Source of the DNA: Niveispirillum irakense DSM 11586
Lineage (GTDB): Bacteria; Pseudomonadota; Alphaproteobacteria; Azospirillales; Azospirillaceae
DNA length: 64,000 nt
Assembly: GCF_000429645.1 (NCBI RefSeq)
Contig: NZ_AUCG01000016.1
Span: 1-64,000 of the forward strand
Reading direction: 5' to 3'
The position numbers and the translations under genes were made by a program. How positions within the stretch are numbered: position 1 is the stretch's first letter; each line of letters begins with the position of its first letter. The notes beneath the pieces are model-generated. The model saw nothing but the letters and a program-made list of their open reading frames with translations, did no database searches and had not been told where the DNA came from. Below, piece after piece: positions 59,081 to 64,000 of the stretch.

Positions 59081-60562
59081 TCAGCGGTTCACACCGCCCA
59101 TGAGCAGGTATTTCACTTCCAGATAATCTTCGATCCCGTACTTGCTGCCCTCGCGGCCGGTGCCGCTTTCCTTCACGCCGCCGAACGGGGCGACTTCGGT
59201 GCTGATAATGCCTTCGTTGATGCCAACGATGCCATATTCCAGCGCCTCCGCCACCCGCCAGACCCGGCCGATATCGCGGCTGTAGAAATAGGCGGCGAGG
59301 CCGAACTCGGTATCATTGGCCATGTGAATGGCCTCCGCCTCGTCCTTGAAGCGGAAAAGCGGTGCCACGGGACCGAAGGTTTCCTCCCGCGCCACTTTCA
59401 TGGCCGGGGTGATGTCGGCCAGGATTGTCGGCTCGAAGAAGGAACCGCCCATGGCGTGGCGCTTGCCGCCCGCGATCACGCGGCCACCCTTGGCCTTGGC
59501 ATCGGCGATATGGTCTTCCACCTTCTCCACCGCCGCCATGTCGATCAGCGGGCCCAGTGTGGTGCCTTCTTCCAGCCCGTTGCCCACCGCCAGTCTGGCG
59601 ACGGCGGCGGCCAGCTTTTCTGCAAAGGCATCATAGACACCTTCCTGCACCAGCAACCGGTTGGCACAGACACAGGTCTGGCCGGCATTGCGGTATTTGG
59701 AGGCAATCGCCCCCGCCACAGCGGCATCCAGATCGGCATCATCAAACACGATGAAGGGCGCGTTGCCCCCCAGTTCCATGGACACCTTTTTCACCGTGCC
59801 GGCGCACTGCTCCATCAGCACCTTGCCGATCTCGGTAGAGCCGGTGAAGGAGAGCTTGCGCACGATGGGATTGCCCGTCATCTCCCCGCCAATCGCCCTG
59901 GCCGAACCGGTCAGCACTGACAGCACCCCCGCCGGGATGCCCGCCCGCTGGGCCAGCACGGCCATGGCAAAGGCGCTGTAGGGCGTGGCCGAGGCCGGCT
60001 TGATCACCATGGGGCAGCCAGCAGCCAACGCCGGGCCGGCCTTGCGGGTGATCATGGCCGCCGGGAAGTTCCAGGGCGTAATCGCGGCGGTCACCCCGAT
60101 CGGTTCTTTCGTCACCACGATGCGGGCATCGGGCTTGAAGCTGGGAATCGTGTCGCCATAGACGCGCTTGCCCTCTTCCGCGAACCATTCGATGAAGCTG
60201 GCGGCATAGGCAATCTCACCCCGGCTTTCCACCAGGGGCTTGCCCTGTTCTGCCGTCATCAGCCGGGCCAGATCCTCCTGGTTCGCCATCATCAGATCGA
60301 ACCATTTGCGCAGGATGCCGGCCCGTTCCTTGGCCGTCTTGGCGCGCCAGGCGGGCCAGGCCCTGTTTGCGGCCTCAATCGCGCGGCGGGTCTCGTCCGC
60401 ACCCATGTTGGGAACCGTGCCGATCAGATCGCCCGTAGCGGGGTTTGTCACTTCCACCGTGGTGCCATTATCGGCATCCACCCATTCCCCCGCCAGAAAG
60501 GCCTGGGTGCGGAACAGGGACGGGTCTTTCAGGCCCAGACAGGCCGCAAACGTCTCGCTCAT
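59081..60562 (-). CDS. gabD: NAD(P)-dependent succinate-semialdehyde dehydrogenase
   Basis: 493 residues, aldehyde dehydrogenase superfamily. TPWNFPAAMITRKAGPALAAGC (NAD site), FTGSTEIGKVLMEQ, general-base Glu in VSMELGGNAPF, nucleophile Cys in NAGQTCVCANRL, and the C-terminal EVAPFGGVKESGTGREGSKYG that marks the GabD branch. Oxidises succinate semialdehyde to succinate at the end of the GABA shunt. No gabT is adjacent, so glutarate semialdehyde or another substrate is possible. The ATG at 60562 is preferred over the ATG at 60574 because of spacing from AGGA. Confidence 0.9.
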   Translation of the reverse strand: MSETFAACLGLKDPSLFRTQAFLAGEWVDADNGTTVEVTNPATGDLIGTVPNMGADETRRAIEAANRAWPAWRAKTAKERAGILRKWFDLMMANQEDLARLMTAEQGKPLVESRGEIAYAASFIEWFAEEGKRVYGDTIPSFKPDARIVVTKEPIGVTAAITPWNFPAAMITRKAGPALAAGCPMVIKPASATPYSAFAMAVLAQRAGIPAGVLSVLTGSARAIGGEMTGNPIVRKLSFTGSTEIGKVLMEQCAGTVKKVSMELGGNAPFIVFDDADLDAAVAGAIASKYRNAGQTCVCANRLLVQEGVYDAFAEKLAAAVARLAVGNGLEEGTTLGPLIDMAAVEKVEDHIADAKAKGGRVIAGGKRHAMGGSFFEPTILADITPAMKVAREETFGPVAPLFRFKDEAEAIHMANDTEFGLAAYFYSRDIGRVWRVAEALEYGIVGINEGIISTEVAPFGGVKESGTGREGSKYGIEDYLEVKYLLMGGVNR

Positions 60563-60713
60563 TCTTTTGTCCATCCTGGTGGTCTGGCTTACGGCGCCGC
60601 GATGGCGCGTGTTGCTGCCAGGGGAGCCCTCCAGCGGCACGCCGTCAACCCTTGCCGACGGGCGCCGCGCCTTCCCAGGATGGAACGTCCACCAGGCGGT
60701 GGCGTTCCGCCGC

Positions 60714-60941
60714 TTACGGCGCTTCTGCCGCTTCCAGATAGGCTGCGGCCGGACGCTGGGGCGTGTAGTAGATGCCCGACTCCATCCGCGCCCGCTCCTC
60801 CGCCTGCTGCCACAGGCCCAGCAGCGGCAGGGACCAGGCCGCCCCCAGCAAGCCAACCCACAGCGCCACGGTTCCCAAGCGGTTGCGTACCGCCTCATCA
60901 AAATGGGGCATATGGGGCACAGTCCATGATGACCAACGCAT
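60714..60941 (-). CDS. Small single-helix membrane protein
   Basis: 75 residues. MRWSSWTVPHMPHFDEAVRNR is followed by one membrane helix (LGTVALWVGLLGAAWSLPLLGLW) and a cytosolic or periplasmic tail with GIYYTPQRPAAAYL. GGGAG seven bases before the ATG at 60941 supports translation. Not recognised. It lies in the gap between gabD and the response regulator. Confidence 0.6.
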   Translation of the reverse strand: MRWSSWTVPHMPHFDEAVRNRLGTVALWVGLLGAAWSLPLLGLWQQAEERARMESGIYYTPQRPAAAYLEAAEAP

Positions 60942-61078
60942 GATAAGCTCCCACCACCAATATTGATCGCCTTGGTTTCCATCATAGCGGGGGGACTTTG
61001 CCGCCTTCTTAACGCCACGGCGGCAAGGGCGGTGCAAAAGTATGGTGACTTTACGGATAGGCGACGGGCTGGGTGGGA

Positions 61079-61489
61079 TCAGGCCCGGCCAAACGCACTT
61101 TCCGGCAGCATCTGGTCCAGATGCAGGCGCAGCTGGTCGGGGTCGATCGGCTTTTGCATCAAAGGCAGATCATCCTCTTCATCTGTCGATATCGCCCCTA
61201 CCTGATCACCCATCTGGCCTGTAAGCAGCAGCACTTTCAGCTTCAGCTTCTGGCGCATCTCCCGCGCGGCGGCCAGACCATCGGTTCCCTTGGCAAGATC
61301 GACATCCACCAGCGCCAGTTCCGGCCGGTGATAATCCGCCAACGCCACAGCGCGAGGGCCGGTGGAGGCCAGTCCGCAGACAGTGAAGCCCATATCTCCC
61401 AGCAGGGTCTGAAGATGCAGGGCCGCACGCGCATCCCCCTCGGCGATGAGGATGCGGGGCAGGTTGCTCGGGACGAAGGAATGCGGCAT
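61079..61489 (-). CDS. Single-domain response regulator receiver protein
   Basis: 136 residues, CheY-like. PRILIAEGDARAALHLQTLL holds the acidic pocket (Glu/Asp in the AEGD sequence), phosphoacceptor Asp in ELALVDVDLAKGTDG, Thr in LLLTGQMGDQV, and Lys in PLMQKPIDPDQL. There is no DNA-binding output domain, so it acts through protein contacts or in a phosphorelay. A histidine kinase is not adjacent. GAGGTG before the ATG at 61489. Confidence 0.9.
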   Translation of the reverse strand: MPHSFVPSNLPRILIAEGDARAALHLQTLLGDMGFTVCGLASTGPRAVALADYHRPELALVDVDLAKGTDGLAAAREMRQKLKLKVLLLTGQMGDQVGAISTDEEDDLPLMQKPIDPDQLRLHLDQMLPESAFGRA

Positions 61490-61692
61490 GGGACACCTCG
61501 CTTCCGCTCTGGTTGATCCGGTATGCCGCTGTAACGGCGCGATAGACGACACCGGCCCCGTTTGTGCGCACATTCTTCCGGATATACCCCGCCTGCATGG
61601 CACCTACCTCTTTGGTTCCGCAGACCCCTTTGGGAACCGCAAGGGCCAAGGCAGCGTTAGGTGGCAAAACAGCGCATCAATGGAAGGCTGAA

Positions 61693-61944
61693 ATGGGAAT
61701 CATCGCCACCCTGATCATTGGATTGCTGGTCGGGATCGTCGCCAAGCTGCTGATGCCGGGCCGCGACCCCGGCGGTTTCATCATCACCACCCTGTTGGGG
61801 ATTGCCGGCGCCTTTGTTGCGACATATCTGGGCCAGGCCGTGGGCCTTTACGAAGCGGGCCAAGCCGCCGGCTTCATTGGCGCCGTGGTGGGCGCCATCC
61901 TGCTGCTGCTGGTCTATCGCACCGTGGCGGGCAAGCGGGACTGA
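61693..61944 (+). CDS. GlsB/YeaQ/YmgE family stress membrane protein
   Basis: 83 residues, three hydrophobic helices with the Gly-rich pattern typical of the transglycosylase-associated (GlsB/YeaQ) family: LIIGLLVGIVAKLLMPGRDPGGFIITTLLGIAGAFVATYLG and AGFIGAVVGAILLLLVYR. Members are induced by envelope or general stress; the exact role is unknown. GGAAGG eight bases before the ATG at 61693. Confidence 0.9.
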   Translation: MGIIATLIIGLLVGIVAKLLMPGRDPGGFIITTLLGIAGAFVATYLGQAVGLYEAGQAAGFIGAVVGAILLLLVYRTVAGKRD

Positions 61945-61976
61945 CAACCAATCAACTGGTGCGTCACACGTATGGG

Positions 61977-62522
61977 TCAGCCCCCCGGTACTTTGCCGGT
62001 CTCCCGCAATTGCCGGGACCGCCATTCCCACGGGGGGTCAATCCGTCCGGCCCACATGCCCCGACGATAGGAGGACGCCCGCGCCTCCGACGAGACATAA
62101 TCATAGGACAGGGCGCGGTAGGCGAGTGCGTAGCCGAACTCCACCATCGCCCGCGCCAGATCGTCCCCACCGGCCTTACACAAGGCCAGTTTCGGGCCAT
62201 TGGTGGGGCTGCCCTTCCGGGGCGTGCATTCCACCTCCCCATTATTGATCAAGCGTTCCAGCATGGTGCGGGACAGGGTGAAGCAATCATATTCAACCCC
62301 GCGCACATTCTTGCATTTCTGCCCCGGATCGGGCGCGTCGATCCCGAACAGGCGGAAATCTTGACCATTAACGGTGACCAGATCCCCTTCCTTCGCCTTA
62401 CCCGGTCCCGTGACCGGCGCCTCCCAAACGGCACCCGCCGGTGGCGGGACCTGTGCCGACACGGCCGGGACAACGCCCAGCGCCATCAGGGCGAACAGAG
62501 GACAGGAAGCAATCCGGATCAT
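61977..62522 (-). CDS. Exported thermonuclease-like protein
   Basis: 181 residues. Signal peptide IASCPLFALMALGVVPAVSA; then an SNase (OB-fold) domain beginning GDLVTVNGQDFRLFGIDAPDPGQKC, with the DAP motif that binds calcium, KLALCKAGGDDLARAMVEFGYALAY (catalytic Arg in the family sits near this helix), and ARASSYRRGMWAG. The conserved ERRLFR-like helix is imperfect (SSEARASSYRRGMW). Probably a periplasmic nuclease, possibly with reduced activity. Its ATG overlaps the YedK stop by four bases, giving coupled translation. Confidence 0.85.
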   Translation of the reverse strand: MIRIASCPLFALMALGVVPAVSAQVPPPAGAVWEAPVTGPGKAKEGDLVTVNGQDFRLFGIDAPDPGQKCKNVRGVEYDCFTLSRTMLERLINNGEVECTPRKGSPTNGPKLALCKAGGDDLARAMVEFGYALAYRALSYDYVSSEARASSYRRGMWAGRIDPPWEWRSRQLRETGKVPGG

Positions 62523-63229
62523 AATAACAGTCCCGCCGGCTGGGCCGCAGGCGGTGCCCGTTCCATCAATTCCGGCCCGTCATGGCGCACCGCATTGACC
62601 AGGGGACCGACCGGCCAGCATTGCAGGCTGCCCGCCGGCGCGGGCTGCAAAAGGGCCTGCCGTTCACCCGGCGGGGTATTGGGGGCCAGCCAGGCAGCGC
62701 AGGCCCCCTCATCCATCAACAGCACCGGCATCCGGTCATGCAGATCGGCGATATCGCCATTGGCCTGGGTGGTCAGGATGGTACAGGTGAATAAGGGCCC
62801 CTCCGACCGCCCGCGCCAGATTTCCCATAAGGCAGCGAAAGCCAAGGGGCGACCATCGGCCCGACTGATAAACCAGGGCTGGCGGACCGCCGCCCGCGGT
62901 GGCCATTCATAAAATCCGTCGGCGGGGATGATGGCGCGGCGGCGCTGATAGGCCTCCCGGAAAGAGGGTTTCTCTGCCGCACTTTCCGACCGGGCATTGA
63001 ACAGGCGCCCACCGCCCGTTTCATCCTTCGCCCAGGCAGGCACCAGCCCCCAGCGCATCCGGGTCAGTGACCGGGTGCCCGCCGGGGTCAACCCGATCAC
63101 CCCCACCTCCTGCGTCGGCGCGATATTGTGATGCGGCGTCAGGGCGTCCGGGGGCAGATCATGCCGCAGGATGGCATCGAATGCCTCGGCCAGACTTTTC
63201 AGATCCTTCTGCACGAAACGGCCACACAT
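62519..63229 (-). CDS. SRAP domain protein (YedK/HMCES family)
   Basis: 236 residues. Cys2, exposed after removal of Met1 (MCGRF), forms a stable crosslink with abasic sites in single-stranded DNA. NIAPTQEV, RMRWGLVPAW, FNARSESAAEKPSFREAYQRRRAIIPADGFYEW (catalytic Asn and Glu) and LHDRMPVLL with the active-site His are all intact. Protects abasic sites at replication forks. No LexA box was found upstream. First gene of a two-gene unit with the exported nuclease. Confidence 0.93.
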   Translation of the reverse strand: MCGRFVQKDLKSLAEAFDAILRHDLPPDALTPHHNIAPTQEVGVIGLTPAGTRSLTRMRWGLVPAWAKDETGGGRLFNARSESAAEKPSFREAYQRRRAIIPADGFYEWPPRAAVRQPWFISRADGRPLAFAALWEIWRGRSEGPLFTCTILTTQANGDIADLHDRMPVLLMDEGACAAWLAPNTPPGERQALLQPAPAGSLQCWPVGPLVNAVRHDGPELMERAPPAAQPAGLLL

Positions 63230-63307
63230 GGCGCCTTTTCATCCCGCCGCCGTTATAACCGGCGGGAAGCTTAACAGCCCCCCACCCGGTCAGGGGAAAA
63301 AAGCGCA

Positions 63308-63335
63308 TTGCATGGGCGCCTCCCCCCTCTATGAT
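63308..63335 (+). promoter_or_regulatory. Promoter of the cysQ-type gene
   Basis: TTGCAT (63308-63313), 16-base spacer, TATGAT (63330-63335), 33 bases before the ATG at 63368. Good sigma-70 match with slightly short spacing. Confidence 0.6.
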
Positions 63336-63367
63336 CGCCGCCTGTCTCTCCAGCCAGGATCAACCCC

Positions 63368-64000
63368 ATGATAACGCCAGAAAAACTCAACGGCCTGTTG
63401 CCTTCAGTGCGTGAAGCCGCTGTGCAGGCCGCTGCCGCCATCATGGAATATTATACGGACGACATGGAGACAGAGACCAAAGGCGATGGCAGCCCCGTCA
63501 CCGCCGCTGACCGTGCTGCCGATGCCGTGATCCTGGCCGCCTTGCGCAAACTGACCCCCGACATCCCCATCATCACCGAGGAAGAGGTGGCCGAAGGCCG
63601 CATCCCGGACATTTCCGGCGGCACCTTCTGGCTGGTTGACCCGCTGGACGGGACTAAGGAATTCATCAAGCGCAATGGCGACTTCACGGTGAACATCGCC
63701 CTGATCCAGGGGGGAGAGCCGGCCCTGGGGGTCGTTCTGCTGCCAGCAACGGGGGAGCTTTACGCCGCCGCCGGCCCTGGCACTGCCATCCGCAGCCGCC
63801 CGATGGAAAAGGACGAGAAGATCGAGGTGCGGCGCGTGCCCTCTGCCGGACTGACGGTGCTGACGTCGCGCAGCCATGCCGATCAGGCGGCTCTGGACGA
63901 TTTTCTGAAGGGGCGTCGGGTGGCGACGAAGCTGGCCGCTGGCAGCTCGCTTAAATTCTGCCGGGTGGCGGAAGGGGTGGGCGATGTCTATCCCCGCCTG
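63368..64000 (+). CDS. cysQ: 3'(2'),5'-bisphosphate nucleotidase, CysQ type, cut by right edge
   Basis: Only the first 211 residues are in the window; the frame is still open at base 64000. Inositol monophosphatase superfamily: ETKGDGSPVTAADRAAD, PIITEEEVAEGR (metal Glu), FWLVDPLDGTKEFIKRNGDFTVNIALI (the DPxDGT metal motif with the CysQ-specific KEF continuation), and LTVLTSRSHAD. Removes the 3'-phosphate from adenosine 3',5'-bisphosphate made in sulfate assimilation. Start ATG at 63368, the first in frame after the promoter. Confidence 0.9.
   Translation, partial: MITPEKLNGLLPSVREAAVQAAAAIMEYYTDDMETETKGDGSPVTAADRAADAVILAALRKLTPDIPIITEEEVAEGRIPDISGGTFWLVDPLDGTKEFIKRNGDFTVNIALIQGGEPALGVVLLPATGELYAAAGPGTAIRSRPMEKDEKIEVRRVPSAGLTVLTSRSHADQAALDDFLKGRRVATKLAAGSSLKFCRVAEGVGDVYPRL

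Overview
The window is a GC-rich chromosomal segment of an alphaproteobacterium. It is most likely from the Rhodospirillales/Azospirillaceae (Niveispirillum- or Azospirillum-like), although no rRNA is present to prove this. The assignment rests on gene families (DUF1489, DUF4169, the NDUFA9-type complex I accessory protein) and on the order rnd-lptC-lptA-lptB ... rpoN-hpf-ptsN, which is typical of the class. Most of the window is housekeeping sequence in short operons. There are no insertion sequences, CRISPR arrays, prophage genes or rRNA genes.

Layout. 1-500: left edge, compositionally odd, no confident gene. 0.5-5.6 kb: DUF1489 protein, small carrier-like protein, CPA2 antiporter, membrane protein, TrmJ-type methyltransferase. 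5.6-13.6 kb: citramalate synthase, lipB, dienelactone hydrolase, LrgA/LrgB pair, TPR-methyltransferase, lytic transglycosylase. 13.7-18.6 kb: Lhr-type helicase, orphan Phd antitoxin, lipocalin lipoprotein, EEP-family protein, HIT protein. 18.7-29 kb: GH17-GT2 beta-glucan synthase, AsmA protein, 3-hydroxybutyrate dehydrogenase with a patatin, nucleoside hydrolase, HAD-IB phosphatase. 29.2-33.2 kb: Zn/Mn ABC importer operon. 33-37.7 kb: GT-B-like protein, BI-1/YccA protein, lipoprotein, NDUFA9-like protein. 37.9-38.4 kb: two tandem tRNA-Leu(CAG) genes, each with its own promoter and terminator. 38.5-41.8 kb: RNase D and lptC-lptA-lptB.

41.9-46.1 kb is the most interesting segment. It is a bufferin operon (DUF2282 BufA1, DUF692/MNIO BufB, DUF2063 BufC, DoxX) followed by an unrecognised small exported protein, an ECF sigma factor and its NrsF-type membrane anti-sigma factor. 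A GTAACC/CGAAT element resembling SigF-type promoters precedes bufA1. The cassette lies between lptB and rpoN, which are usually adjacent in this class. The expected behaviour is that metal or thiol stress releases the sigma factor from NrsF. The sigma factor then transcribes the operon, and BufB/BufC convert cysteines of the exported BufA1 peptide into a copper-binding form. Bufferins are already described. The new aspects here are the insertion point, the co-operonic regulator pair and the small 89-residue protein.

46.2-49.1 kb: rpoN, hpf, ptsN. 49.5-50.9 kb: an AT-rich islet with two exported proteins of unknown function, probably acquired horizontally. 50.9-57.1 kb: gltB and gltD (glutamate synthase). 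57.4-64 kb: uppP, an rRNA methyltransferase, succinate-semialdehyde dehydrogenase, a single-domain response regulator, a GlsB/YeaQ protein, a thermonuclease overlapping a YedK/SRAP gene, and a cysQ-type phosphatase cut by the right edge.
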